A program made the position numbers and the translations under genes. 64,000 nt of DNA from UBA965 sp040396955 (GTDB taxonomy: Bacteria; Chloroflexota; Chloroflexia; Chloroflexales; Roseiflexaceae). Each line of letters opens with the position of its first letter. Position 1 is the stretch's first letter. Location of the stretch: the NCBI GenBank assembly GCA_040396955.1, contig JBBAWX010000006.1, positions 62,001 to 126,000 of the forward strand. Reading direction: 5' to 3'. Of this stretch, positions 7,968-17,134 are shown piece after piece. The notes under the pieces are model-generated. The model was not told the origin of the DNA. It did no database searches and saw nothing but the letters and a program-made list of their open reading frames with translations.

Positions 7968-10373
7968 ATGTTCGTTGACCCGTTTGTCAGGGCACAGGCC
8001 CATCCCATCCAACGCGACACTCCGGCGGTGAATTTTTTTGCGGGCGCCCTCCTCGGCAACGGTGGCTTGGGCGTGGTAGTCACCAGCCGACCTGACGGCG
8101 TCATGCTTCATCTCGGGCACAACAGCGTCTGGGATATCCGGGTAGCCGAGCATCACGCCGACCAAATTGGCACATTTGCGGAAATTTTCGCCAAAGTACA
8201 GGCCATCCCCGCCACACTGGGAGCTCTCGAAGAAGATGCCTGGTACAAGGCGTACACCGACCTCATGCAAGAGAACTACCGGGCCAATTATCCGCGACCC
8301 TTCCCGTGTGGCACGCTCCTCCTCGGGCTTGATCGCCGCCAGGCAGAGGTCTGCGGACACACACTCGACATTGCCACTGGCACTTGCCGTGTCCACCTCA
8401 AAGCCTATGACTGGCCGTACGACTGTGATCTCGTCATTGGTGTCGATCCCGACCACGACAGCGTCTGGATGCACTGTGAAGATGCCCAAGGGCAAGCGGT
8501 CGCCAGCCCGTTTGAACGCCTGCGCTTAATGCCCGACCCGAGCACGCCTGCCGAGTTCCCCGCCTATGACGTGCATCAAGCGGGTATCGGATTTTGGCAA
8601 CGGCTACCCAGCCAAGAGGGTACGGCACGTGGTCACATGGCTCCCAACGAGTACTGGAAGGGGTTTGACCCGAATCGTCCGACCGCCAACGGAGTCATCG
8701 TAGCGCATCCCGACGATCGCGCCGTCAGTGTGGCCGTGGCGGTGTCGAGTGTGCAACAATCGTGGCAACCACAGACCAGCTACGGCACGCCGCGCGCTGT
8801 CGACCCACTCGAGCGCGCACTCCACGACACCCACCCCTTTGTGGGCGTGCTCACTCTGACACACGGCGTGGCCGAACAGCTCGATGAAGCACACGCCACT
8901 GCCTCGTGGACTGCCCATGCCGAGGCACTGGCACGCCGGCACAACCATTGGCACCAGTACTGGAATCTCGGTGGCGTGGCGTTGGCCGACGATCTGTTGG
9001 AGCGCACCTGGTACCACAATGTGTACTTTTTTGCCTGTGCCGTATCGGCCAAACACACCTGCCCCGGCTTATTTGCCAACTGGAGCTACCGTGATATTGG
9101 CACCGCCTGGCATGGCGATTACCACATGAACTACAACACACAACAGCCGTTTTGGCTCTGCTTTAGTAGCAACCGCCTCGAGCACCATCTGGCCTACGTG
9201 AACCTCATTGATCACATCATGCCACTCAGCAAACGCTGGGCCACCGAGTACTACGGGCTTCGGGGAGCGTACTTTCCGCACTCAGCCTACCCCACCGACA
9301 TGCGCATCATGCCCTACCCGGTGCCGACCTGGGGGTGGGAAATCTGTGAAACACCGTGGAGTGTGCAAAGTCTGTGGTGGCACTTCCGCTACAGCCAAGA
9401 TGTTGACTTTTTGCGCATCCGCGCCTACCCACCCATCCGCGAAGCGGTGCAGTTTTTGGTGGACTACATGCGGCGTCCCGAGGCCTGGTGGGATGACTGC
9501 TACCACATTTACCCGACAGTTTCTCCCGAACTCTACGGATTAACCCCGGGTCTCACCAAAAATTACGACTGCGTGGTGGATTTGACACTGACGAAATTCA
9601 TCTTCAACGCTTTTCTTGACGCCGTCTCAATTCTTGATATGGAGGGCACCGAAGCCACACTCGTACACGATGTACGTGAAATATTGGCCCATTTCCCCGC
9701 CTACCCCACCGCTGACACCCCCAATGGGCCAGTGTTGGTGAGTGTGCCCAACGAAGACCCACAAGTGGTCTACAACGTGCCCTCCAGCACCACCACTATC
9801 TTCCCCGGCGAGGAACACGGATTGCACTCAGATGCCGAAAGCTACCAGTTGGCATTACGCACGCTACAGCACCAGCGGAACGAAGGCGGGAACGAATTGG
9901 TCTTCCTCAACATGCAGGCTGCTCGGCTCGGAGTCCTTGACTTGGACAAGTTCAAGCGTCAAATTGCCTACTGCCTGCTCCCCAATGGCACATGCACGGA
10001 CATGGTACTCCAAACACACGGTCGCTACCGTGACGACTTGCCCTTTGATTTCATGGCTCCGATGGGCATCTGGTTGGAAAACTTCGCACTACCGGCGGTC
10101 ATCAACGAATGCCTGATGCAGAGCTACACCGGTGAAATCCGCTTGTTCCCCAATTGGCCACTTACCACGGCAGCCACGTTCAGTGATTTGCGTGCGGTCG
10201 GCGGGCATCTTGTCAGCGCATCATGTGCTGATGGCCAAGTCACCCAGGTGTGCATTCGTAGCGAACGCGGCGGGCGTGTGGTGCTGTGGTCGCCATGGCA
10301 ACCCGGGCACCTGCTCGAGCGCATACTCGGAGCAGGTGAAACGTGGGAGATGACATCTTCACATCACCACTAA
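7968..10373 (+). CDS. GH95-like glycoside hydrolase (alpha-L-fucosidase/galactosidase superfamily)
   Basis: An 801-residue protein with an N-terminal beta-rich domain (about 1-290), a linker, an (alpha/alpha)6 barrel (about 320-690) and a small C-terminal beta domain. In the barrel, GDYHMNYNTQQPFW holds N388 and N390, matching the pair of Asn that activate water in GH95 fucosidases, and WEICETPWS around 458-464 holds a candidate acid Glu. No signal peptide is obvious, so it looks cytoplasmic and would act on imported oligosaccharides. Sugar specificity (L-Fuc, L-Gal or other) is not certain. Its stop codon directly abuts the stop of the convergent oxidase gene with no spacer. Confidence 0.75.
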   Translation: MFVDPFVRAQAHPIQRDTPAVNFFAGALLGNGGLGVVVTSRPDGVMLHLGHNSVWDIRVAEHHADQIGTFAEIFAKVQAIPATLGALEEDAWYKAYTDLMQENYRANYPRPFPCGTLLLGLDRRQAEVCGHTLDIATGTCRVHLKAYDWPYDCDLVIGVDPDHDSVWMHCEDAQGQAVASPFERLRLMPDPSTPAEFPAYDVHQAGIGFWQRLPSQEGTARGHMAPNEYWKGFDPNRPTANGVIVAHPDDRAVSVAVAVSSVQQSWQPQTSYGTPRAVDPLERALHDTHPFVGVLTLTHGVAEQLDEAHATASWTAHAEALARRHNHWHQYWNLGGVALADDLLERTWYHNVYFFACAVSAKHTCPGLFANWSYRDIGTAWHGDYHMNYNTQQPFWLCFSSNRLEHHLAYVNLIDHIMPLSKRWATEYYGLRGAYFPHSAYPTDMRIMPYPVPTWGWEICETPWSVQSLWWHFRYSQDVDFLRIRAYPPIREAVQFLVDYMRRPEAWWDDCYHIYPTVSPELYGLTPGLTKNYDCVVDLTLTKFIFNAFLDAVSILDMEGTEATLVHDVREILAHFPAYPTADTPNGPVLVSVPNEDPQVVYNVPSSTTTIFPGEEHGLHSDAESYQLALRTLQHQRNEGGNELVFLNMQAARLGVLDLDKFKRQIAYCLLPNGTCTDMVLQTHGRYRDDLPFDFMAPMGIWLENFALPAVINECLMQSYTGEIRLFPNWPLTTAATFSDLRAVGGHLVSASCADGQVTQVCIRSERGGRVVLWSPWQPGHLLERILGAGETWEMTSSHHH

Positions 10374-11546
10374 CTAGATGATGTTGCGTTCGAATGCGGT
10401 ACCAGTCGCAAAACGTTCGTAGCGCAACGGATCAATGTCAAACGTGTGGGCACGCCCATCGATGATTTCTTCGGCCATGAGCAACCCAGTGGCCGGCGAG
10501 TGCATGATGCCGTGACCGCTAAACCCGGCCGCGTTGACCCAGCTAGGGAGATCGGGATGGCGTCCCAAAATGGGCATGTGGTCGGGGGTGATTTCGTAGG
10601 CGCCGGCCCAGCACTGCTTTTCTGCGAGCGCGACGTCGGCAAGACGCGGGAAGCGCTCCAACCCGGCGTCAATGACCGTATCCAGCCACTCCCAGTCGAC
10701 ATTGGTGTTGTAGCCGACCGGTTCATCAGCTTTGGAGAGACCAAAAATCAAGTTGTCTTGCTCTTTGCGCATCCAAAAACCAGACGCCACATCCACGGTC
10801 AGTGGCATCTGGTGTGGGATTATCTGAGTGGGCTGTGTCACGTACACGTTGCGGCGATACGGAGCAACAGGCACGTCAAGCCCGGCAAGCCGTGCAACCG
10901 CACCAGCCCATGACCCGGCACAGTTGACCACGAGGTCACACTCGATGCGCCCGCGTGTCGTTTGTACGGCCACCACGCGCCCGGCGTGCACCTCAACGCC
11001 AGTCAACGGAGTAGCCCGAGAGATGCGCACACCGAGACTGCGAGCACGGTTGAGATACCCCATTGCCACACCGTGTGGATCACAATAGCCATCGTCCGGA
11101 CCAAAGGTGGCACCAATGAGGTCGTCGATGCGCACATCGGGGACGATGTCGTGTACCTCATGTGGAGCAAGTAGACGCGTACGCACGCCGAGGTGTTGTT
11201 GCATGTGTGTGGCCTCGACATAGCCGCGCCACGTGTCTTGATCATTGATGAGAAAAAGATAGCCGACCTGATGCAGTCCGCTCTCACCGCCGATTTCACT
11301 GGCAAAGTGCTTGAAGCGTTCAATGCCATATTGCGACATTTTGACGTTGAGTTCGTGAGAAAACTGATGGCGTACCCCGGCGGCCGAACGCGCCGTACTG
11401 CCCTGGACTTCGGTTTCGAACTGCTCAAGAATGACAACATTATGTATACCACGGAGTGCCAAATGACAAGCCACCGAAGCACCCATGACACCGGCGCCCA
11501 CAATTACTACGTCTGCTCGATCACTGCTCATCGCCATGCGCACCAT
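10374..11546 (-). CDS. FAD-dependent oxidoreductase of the DAO family (sarcosine oxidase beta-like)
   Basis: A 390-residue flavoprotein. The Rossmann FAD motif VVIVGAGVMGASVACHLA lies near residue 13, followed by the acidic residue of LEQFETEV and the GSTARSAAGVRHQFS segment typical of SoxB/DadA-like amine oxidases. The C-terminal part has the conserved GxSGHGIMHSPATG flavin-binding segment. Likely reaction: oxidative deamination or demethylation of a secondary amine or D-amino acid; substrate not decided. Three in-frame ATGs (11546, 11537, 11531) have no strong ribosome-binding site, so the exact start is uncertain. It meets the glycosidase gene end to end. Confidence 0.82.
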   Translation of the reverse strand: MVRMAMSSDRADVVIVGAGVMGASVACHLALRGIHNVVILEQFETEVQGSTARSAAGVRHQFSHELNVKMSQYGIERFKHFASEIGGESGLHQVGYLFLINDQDTWRGYVEATHMQQHLGVRTRLLAPHEVHDIVPDVRIDDLIGATFGPDDGYCDPHGVAMGYLNRARSLGVRISRATPLTGVEVHAGRVVAVQTTRGRIECDLVVNCAGSWAGAVARLAGLDVPVAPYRRNVYVTQPTQIIPHQMPLTVDVASGFWMRKEQDNLIFGLSKADEPVGYNTNVDWEWLDTVIDAGLERFPRLADVALAEKQCWAGAYEITPDHMPILGRHPDLPSWVNAAGFSGHGIMHSPATGLLMAEEIIDGRAHTFDIDPLRYERFATGTAFERNII

Positions 11547-11581
11547 CTATTGGAAGATTCCGTGTGAGTAGTATATATCAC

Positions 11582-11610
11582 TTCTCAAAACCATGAAAAC
11601 TCTCTATAAT
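11582..11610 (+). promoter_or_regulatory. Candidate promoter of the SulP gene
   Basis: TTCTCA at 11582-11587 and a perfect TATAAT at 11605-11610 are 17 bases apart. The predicted transcript starts about 37 bases before the ATG at 11654. Confidence 0.45.
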
Positions 11611-11653
11611 CAGAGCACATTTTCACTGGAGTGGGTTGGCAAGGTCGTACCTC

Positions 11654-13399
11654 ATGCAACAGTTGTTCCGTGTTGGTCGGATTATCCGGCACGAATTCGC
11701 GCACTATTCGCTCATCATTCTGCGCAAAGATCTCTTGGCTGGTCTCGCAATAGCGGCAGTCGCACTACCTTTGGCGCTGGCCTACGGGATTGCAGCCGGC
11801 ATGTCTCCCGAAGCCGGACTCGTTACCGCCATCATTGCCGGCATCATTGCCGGCATCTTGGGGGGGACTTCGTATCAGAGTAGCGGACCCACCGGCGCCA
11901 TGTCGGCCGTGTTACTCGTCATTTTGCATCGCACGGGAGTCATGGGGATGTGGAGCGCCACGTTCCTAGGTGGGATACTCCTCATTGCGATGGGATTGTT
12001 GCGCTGGGGCCGCTACGTCGTGTTCATCCCGACACCGGTGATTACCGGTTTCACGGCTGGCATTGCGATTATCATTGCCGTCAGTCAAATCGACGCCAGC
12101 CTCGGCATCCACACGCCTCCCGCCGACACCGCGTTGCTCAAATTGACCGGGTATGTTTTAGCGGATGTCGGGCACACCATCAACACCGCCGCCCTGGGAG
12201 TCACCATAGGCACCATCGCACTGTTGTGGGTCTTTCGGCGCTTCATCACGCATATTCCCGACACCCTTGGCGCCATGGTGGCGATGACTGGCATTGTCTG
12301 GAGCACTGGCATTGCGGTGGCCACCATTGGGCAACTCCCAGCCAGCATCATGCTTGAATCACACTTGCGCATCGACCAAATCCCATGGAATGCGTTCAAC
12401 GACATTGCGGGGGCTGCGGTCTCAATTGCTTCGCTTGCCGCCATTGAAAGCCTGATGACGGGCACCGCTGGGGCCGCCATGAGCGGCAAAGCATTTGACG
12501 CCGATCAAGAGCTCATTGCCCAGGGCAGTGCCAACCTCATCGTGCCCTGGTTTGGCGGGATTCCCTCGAGTGCGGCTATTTCACGCACCGCAGTGGCAAT
12601 CCGCACTGGCGGTGAAACTCGGCTAGCCGGGATTTTTCATGCCCTCGTACTGTTCGTGGCCGTCTTGGGGATAGCCCCTATCATTGCACACGTACCACTT
12701 GCCGCACTGGCAGGGGTCTTGCTCTGGACAGCGTGGCACATGTGCGACTGGGGCACGATTCGGCGCTACTTGCAGAGTGGCGTGCGTCACGCCATTGTGG
12801 GCATGCTCGTGACCATGGCGGCCACAGCAGCACTCGATCTGACGCAGGCCATTTTAATTGGGCTAGCAGTATCCGCCATCATTCACATACGTCTTGAAGT
12901 GCAATCAGCACACGTCAGCGTGGTGCCAATCGATCCTACGCGACTGCCCCATTCATCGCTCCGCTCCGCCTGCGATGGGGTACGTGTGGCCTACATCAGC
13001 GGCTCCATGTTTTTTGGGAATGCGGCTGCCATGCGTCACGCCCTCAGCCGTGAACCCAGCTGTCACACGTTGATTTTGAGCATGCGCGGCGTCCCCATGA
13101 TCGATGTCATGGGGGCCGAGCTGTTGCGTGGTCTCATCCAAGAGTTCCGGAGCCGCCACGGCGATGTCTACATTGCCGGCATGCAACCCGCCGTTCAGCA
13201 GATGTTGTTGCGCCTCGGCGTCATTACCCTTATCGGTGCGGACCACATTTATTGGGATGCAGCGACGGCCATTCATCGCGTCCATGAGCGCTTGATCAAC
13301 GACGGATGCCCGCATTGCGGCGCTGACTGCCGAGCGCAATTTGCCACCACACCGCCTACGGCGTCAAACGATACAAAAACTCCCCTGCTCGGGGAATGA
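11654..13399 (+). CDS. SulP family anion transporter with STAS domain
   Basis: A 581-residue SLC26/SulP transporter (sulfate, bicarbonate or a related anion). The first 420 residues hold 12-14 hydrophobic helices, with the SSGPTGAMSA segment typical of the family near residue 80. A cytoplasmic STAS domain follows (about 430-540). The STAS position that is a phosphorylated Ser/Thr in anti-sigma antagonists (D-S/T) is Val here (IDVMGAE). The protein ends in a short Cys-rich tail, CPHCGADC, not normally part of SulP. A TTG at 11636 could extend the frame, but the ATG at 11654 with AAGG upstream fits better. Its last 44 bases overlap the 3' end of the convergent LarA-like gene. Confidence 0.9.
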   Translation: MQQLFRVGRIIRHEFAHYSLIILRKDLLAGLAIAAVALPLALAYGIAAGMSPEAGLVTAIIAGIIAGILGGTSYQSSGPTGAMSAVLLVILHRTGVMGMWSATFLGGILLIAMGLLRWGRYVVFIPTPVITGFTAGIAIIIAVSQIDASLGIHTPPADTALLKLTGYVLADVGHTINTAALGVTIGTIALLWVFRRFITHIPDTLGAMVAMTGIVWSTGIAVATIGQLPASIMLESHLRIDQIPWNAFNDIAGAAVSIASLAAIESLMTGTAGAAMSGKAFDADQELIAQGSANLIVPWFGGIPSSAAISRTAVAIRTGGETRLAGIFHALVLFVAVLGIAPIIAHVPLAALAGVLLWTAWHMCDWGTIRRYLQSGVRHAIVGMLVTMAATAALDLTQAILIGLAVSAIIHIRLEVQSAHVSVVPIDPTRLPHSSLRSACDGVRVAYISGSMFFGNAAAMRHALSREPSCHTLILSMRGVPMIDVMGAELLRGLIQEFRSRHGDVYIAGMQPAVQQMLLRLGVITLIGADHIYWDAATAIHRVHERLINDGCPHCGADCRAQFATTPPTASNDTKTPLLGE

Positions 13400-14594
13400 C
13401 TAGACACTCAGGGTCGGCCTGTGCGTGCAACGCCACCGGGTCAATGGTGCGGTAATCGGCGTAGTTGAGGTTGATGGCCGCACAGGTGGCTGCATCGAGA
13501 CCGGTGGCAAGAGTGACCGTAATGCGGGGGCGCTCGACGCCGGCCTGCCACGTACCAACGCCGCGCAAGTGCGTGGAGTGAGCAATGACGCCCTTGGGCA
13601 AATGTGCGAAACGCTCCCACTGCCCCAAAAAATAATCAAGGACGTGATACCCGATTTCACGGATGACCCGGCCATGCACGACGCTGATTTCACGCAGATG
13701 TGGCGCATAGATGACCACCTCACCCCCATCAGCCACCACCGGCTCACTTTTGTACATCCCCTTGGAGCCCACCCACAACTCATCGTACATGGTCGGCAAG
13801 ACAGCGATAACTCGTTGGACGGGCTTGGCCAACCAGCGCATGTGCACCTGTGCCGACAGCTGCGCCGCTGCCTGCCAAGCAGGCTCTGGAGCATCCACAA
13901 ACACCCCGTGAATGCCAGCCGTGGTTACCACCGAGCAGATGGCGAAACGAGGCACTGGAACGAGCGAAGCGGCGTGGTCGATGACCGCGCGTACTGCGGT
14001 GTCGGCGGTGCCAATAATCGCATACGAGGTCAACAGAGCGCCCAACCAGTGGGTAGCATTAATGACGTCCGGGCCAGAAATGCCTGGGAACAGGTACTTG
14101 TTGCCACCCGAGAAGCCCACCACCTCGTGCGGGAACACCGGCCCACAGATGAGGATGTGATCGTGCGTCAACACGTGCCGGTTGATCCGTACCGCTACGG
14201 TTTCTTCGCTGCGCCCGCCACTCAAACGGTACATGGTGGGACTGTCGATGTGCCCCACCGTGACCAGCGCATCGTCGTTTTGCCACTCGTGATTACACAC
14301 CCGAATATCAGGCTCCGTGGCACAAATTTGCCGATAATCGCACCCCAACAGCGCATCGATGGCCGCATCATCCATGGCAGGGTGCGTACCTAAGGCAATC
14401 ATCCAGGTCTGTTGCGTGGCTCCAGCCGCCCGCAGAGCAGCCCGCACCACCGCGAAGTAGCGGGGCATGGGCATGGTACGAGTGCCATCTGGGATGAGCA
14501 CCAGCACACGCTGACCACGCCAATTGCGTTGTGACAAACCGGCGGCGACCACTTCTGCTAATTGAGTATCGTTGAGGAGCTGCATGCCATTCAT
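13356..14594 (-). CDS. LarA-family nickel-pincer hydroxyacid racemase/epimerase
   Basis: A 412-residue LarA homologue. All known Lactiplantibacillus LarA active-site positions are conserved with correct spacing: D36 and R39 (PDGTR), H102 (NHEW), H156 (FPHEVVGF), K166 (GGNKYLFPG, the Lys that anchors the nickel-pincer nucleotide) and H182 (NATHW); H156-K166-H182 reproduce the 174-184-200 spacing. It should therefore use the NPN cofactor, whose makers LarB/C/E are not in this window. The homologues include lactate, malate and phenyllactate racemases and D-gluconate 2-epimerases. The SDR gene 41 bases upstream in the same direction points to a sugar acid rather than lactate. AAGGA precedes the start; the 3' end overlaps the SulP gene. 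Confidence 0.88.
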   Translation of the reverse strand: MNGMQLLNDTQLAEVVAAGLSQRNWRGQRVLVLIPDGTRTMPMPRYFAVVRAALRAAGATQQTWMIALGTHPAMDDAAIDALLGCDYRQICATEPDIRVCNHEWQNDDALVTVGHIDSPTMYRLSGGRSEETVAVRINRHVLTHDHILICGPVFPHEVVGFSGGNKYLFPGISGPDVINATHWLGALLTSYAIIGTADTAVRAVIDHAASLVPVPRFAICSVVTTAGIHGVFVDAPEPAWQAAAQLSAQVHMRWLAKPVQRVIAVLPTMYDELWVGSKGMYKSEPVVADGGEVVIYAPHLREISVVHGRVIREIGYHVLDYFLGQWERFAHLPKGVIAHSTHLRGVGTWQAGVERPRITVTLATGLDAATCAAINLNYADYRTIDPVALHAQADPECLVIPRAGEFLYRLTP

Positions 14595-14635
14595 CCTTGT
14601 CGTATGTGAAGAATCAATTGCGTACCCAAGCTCGG

Positions 14636-15454
14636 CTATACGCCACTAAATGCCGAAAAACCGCCGTCCACGGCGATCACCTGACCAGTCACAAACGCGG
14701 CGGCTGGCGATAACAGCCAGAGCATGGTCCCAACCAAATCAGCCGGCGTGCCGAAACGACGCATCGGCGTATGTGCCAAAATTTGCTGACCCCGCGGCGT
14801 CAAGGTCTGCGCATCGGCCTCCAACAACAGATAGCGATTTTGCTCGGTCAAAAAAAAGCCAGGAGCAATGGCGTTGACTCGGATGTGCGGTGAATACTCA
14901 AGTGCCACATGCGTGGCCAACCAGCGCGTGAATGTATCGAGGCCGGCCTTGGCGGCAGAATAGGCCAACACACGGGTCAGTGGTCGCTGTGTGCTAATCG
15001 ACGAAATATTGAGGATGGCCCCGCTGCCATGTGCCACGAGATGAGGAATCACGTGCTGCGAGAGCTGAATGGCACTAAACAGATTCACGTCCATGACTTC
15101 GTGCATGGCAGCCAATGGCACATCCGCAAAGGCCTGATTTCCGGTCGTAGCCGCAGGGCGATTACCACCAGCGCCATTGATCAGCGCCGTAATCGGGCCA
15201 CTCGCGACCACTTGTTGGATGGCCCGTGGGATGTGCGCGGCATCACTCAGGTCAACCGCCACCACTTCGAGGTAACCGGCCGGCACATCGGCGAATTTTT
15301 GCTGGGTCAGCTCCGGATTGCGCGTCAGCACCACCACAGTCGCACCATGATGCACCAACGCACGGACCATGCTTTCACCGAGCACCCCACTCCCACCACT
15401 CATCACGATGCGCTGCTGGTGAAAATCAAAGACGCTTCGCATGTCCATGCTCAT
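14636..15454 (-). CDS. SDR oxidoreductase, D-mannonate oxidoreductase-like
   Basis: A 272-residue classical short-chain dehydrogenase. The cofactor motif is SGGSGVLGESM near residue 19; the catalytic set is Asn in DVNLFSA, Ser in NISSIS and Tyr-x-x-x-Lys in YSAAKAG. The INGAGGNRPAATT stretch resembles SDR-type fructuronate reductase/D-mannonate oxidoreductases, which have INGAGGNHPKATT-like sequence at this place. Ends in DGGFSAFSGV, typical of the family. Ribosome-binding site AAGGAAAGG precedes the ATG. First gene of a two-gene unit with the LarA-like epimerase, so it may oxidise or reduce the epimerised sugar acid. Confidence 0.8.
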   Translation of the reverse strand: MSMDMRSVFDFHQQRIVMSGGSGVLGESMVRALVHHGATVVVLTRNPELTQQKFADVPAGYLEVVAVDLSDAAHIPRAIQQVVASGPITALINGAGGNRPAATTGNQAFADVPLAAMHEVMDVNLFSAIQLSQHVIPHLVAHGSGAILNISSISTQRPLTRVLAYSAAKAGLDTFTRWLATHVALEYSPHIRVNAIAPGFFLTEQNRYLLLEADAQTLTPRGQQILAHTPMRRFGTPADLVGTMLWLLSPAAAFVTGQVIAVDGGFSAFSGV

Positions 15455-15505
15455 GGCCTTTCCTTCTTACTACCGGTGTATGTAAAAAACTGTAATCGTG
15501 CCTGG

Positions 15506-16999
15506 CTAACGCCGTTTGCTCCGCCCACCACGGGGGGAAATCTGGACTTCGGGCTCGGCAATCTGTGGTTCTTCGCCGGCAAGTGCCTGTGGATCAAGCT
15601 GTACTGGTGACGCTCCCGCCGGTGGATGTGCCGCTGGCGCTGGATCCGGCATCGATTGCACGCTCAACAACGACTCACGCCAAGCGAGACGCTCGGCCAC
15701 TTTGACCTCGTAGCCGCGATCGCTGGGGTGGTAGTAACGACGTCCACGCAAATTCTCGGGAAAGTGGACCTGGTCAATCTGCGCATCCGGGTGATCGTGC
15801 GCATATTGATAGCCACGCCCATAGCCGAGGCCTTTCATCAGGCTCGTCGGCGCATTACGCAGATGCAACGGTACCGGGTCATTGCGGGTCTGTTCGACGT
15901 CGGTGAGTGCTTGGGCATAGGCGGCATACACGGCGTTGCTTTTGGGGGCCTGGGCCAAGTACACCACCAAGTTGGCGAGTGCCAAATCACCCTCGGGTTG
16001 CCCAATAAAGTGCACCGTTTGTTGGGTGGCAGTCGCCACCACTAACGCCTGCGGGTCGGCCATACCAACGTCTTCCACGGCAATTCTCAGCATGCGGCGC
16101 GCCACATACAGCGGATCTTCACCACCGGCCAGCATGCGCCCCAACCAGTACAAGGCGGCATCTGGGTCACTGCCACGAATTGACTTGTGGAGTGCTGATA
16201 TGGCATCGTAGTGCAGTTCACCGTTTTTGTCGTAACGCGTGGCTCGACTCTGGAGTGCCTCGCGCATGTCATCAACGGTAATCAGACGCTTCCCTGCGAG
16301 ACTCGGTGTTTTGGAGACCACGGCAACTTCAAGGGCATTGAGTGCCACACGCGCATCGCCATTGGCCATGTCGATGAGATACCCACGTGCATCGCTAGCA
16401 AGCAACGGCTGATACTCAGCAAGACCATTGACCGCATCGTGCACGGCACGGTCGATGAGGGCACCGAGTTGCTCGTCGCTCAGCGCTTCGAGCACGAAAA
16501 TGCGGGCCCGGGAGCGTAGCGCAGGGTTGACCTCGAATGAGGGATTCTCGGTGGTAGCACCAATCAAGATGACCGTGCCATCTTCGACGTGGGGGAGCAC
16601 AGCATCTTGTTGCGCTTTGTTGAAACGATGGATTTCGTCGATGAACAACACGGTACGCTGCCGATACATGCCGAGGCGCTCACGGGCTTCACTCACCACC
16701 CGCCGCAAATCGGCCACTCCAGCGGTAACCGCAGATAATGGCTCAAAATAGGCCTTAGTATGCTCGGCAATGATCCGTGCGAGGGTGGTCTTGCCACACC
16801 CAGGTGGTCCCCACAAAATCATCGAAAACAGGGCATCTTGCTCGATGGCGCGCTTAAGCATGCGCCCATCACCGATAATCGTCTGTTGCCCGACCATCTC
16901 GGTAAGGGTGGTCGGGCGCATGCGGGTAGCCAAAGGAGCCTGTTTGTGCACGTGACGATCAGTGCTCGGATCAAACAATTCTCGTTGTGCTTTGGCCAT
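15506..16999 (-). CDS. rarA: Replication-associated recombination protein RarA (MgsA), AAA+ ATPase
   Basis: A 497-residue clamp-loader-like ATPase that acts at stalled replication forks. It has Walker A GPPGCGKTT, Walker B VLFIDEIHRFNK, sensor 1 GATTENPSFEV and the helical C-terminal tetramerisation domain (LHKSIRGSDPDAALYWLGRM; YQYAHDHPD). The frame extends upstream to 17044, but the ATG at 16999 has GGAGGTG just before it and gives the usual N terminus. The last 50 residues form a low-complexity tail rich in Pro and Ala with a basic end. Upstream gene on the same strand is the decarboxylase-like gene, 135 bases away with a hairpin in between. Confidence 0.94.
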   Translation of the reverse strand: MAKAQRELFDPSTDRHVHKQAPLATRMRPTTLTEMVGQQTIIGDGRMLKRAIEQDALFSMILWGPPGCGKTTLARIIAEHTKAYFEPLSAVTAGVADLRRVVSEARERLGMYRQRTVLFIDEIHRFNKAQQDAVLPHVEDGTVILIGATTENPSFEVNPALRSRARIFVLEALSDEQLGALIDRAVHDAVNGLAEYQPLLASDARGYLIDMANGDARVALNALEVAVVSKTPSLAGKRLITVDDMREALQSRATRYDKNGELHYDAISALHKSIRGSDPDAALYWLGRMLAGGEDPLYVARRMLRIAVEDVGMADPQALVVATATQQTVHFIGQPEGDLALANLVVYLAQAPKSNAVYAAYAQALTDVEQTRNDPVPLHLRNAPTSLMKGLGYGRGYQYAHDHPDAQIDQVHFPENLRGRRYYHPSDRGYEVKVAERLAWRESLLSVQSMPDPAPAAHPPAGASPVQLDPQALAGEEPQIAEPEVQISPRGGRSKRR

Positions 17000-17077
17000 C
17001 AACCACCTCCCACATCCATCACGATGACCGCCATGCGTGACCATACCTGTCGTTTGTTTTGCACCTCACACCCCCAT

Positions 17078-17101
17078 AGTAGCACAAATTTGCTACTTTT
17101 T
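17078..17101 (+). terminator. Hairpin with T-run on the plus strand
   Basis: A 7-bp stem (17078-17084 with 17091-17097), 6-base loop, then five T on the plus strand, nested inside a wider complementarity of C-runs and G-runs (17071-17075 with 17104-17108). Both flanking genes are on the minus strand, so a plus-strand terminator would stop antisense transcripts running out of the rarA region; on the minus strand it is a hairpin in the gap before rarA without T-run. Confidence 0.35.
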
Positions 17102-17134
17102 CAGGGGGAGGGGAGTGTGGCACCTGGGCGGACG

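Noticed and set aside
11820..11870. Tandem 15-base repeat in the SulP gene
   Set aside because: It encodes repeated IIAG within a membrane helix and keeps the frame; ordinary coding repetition.
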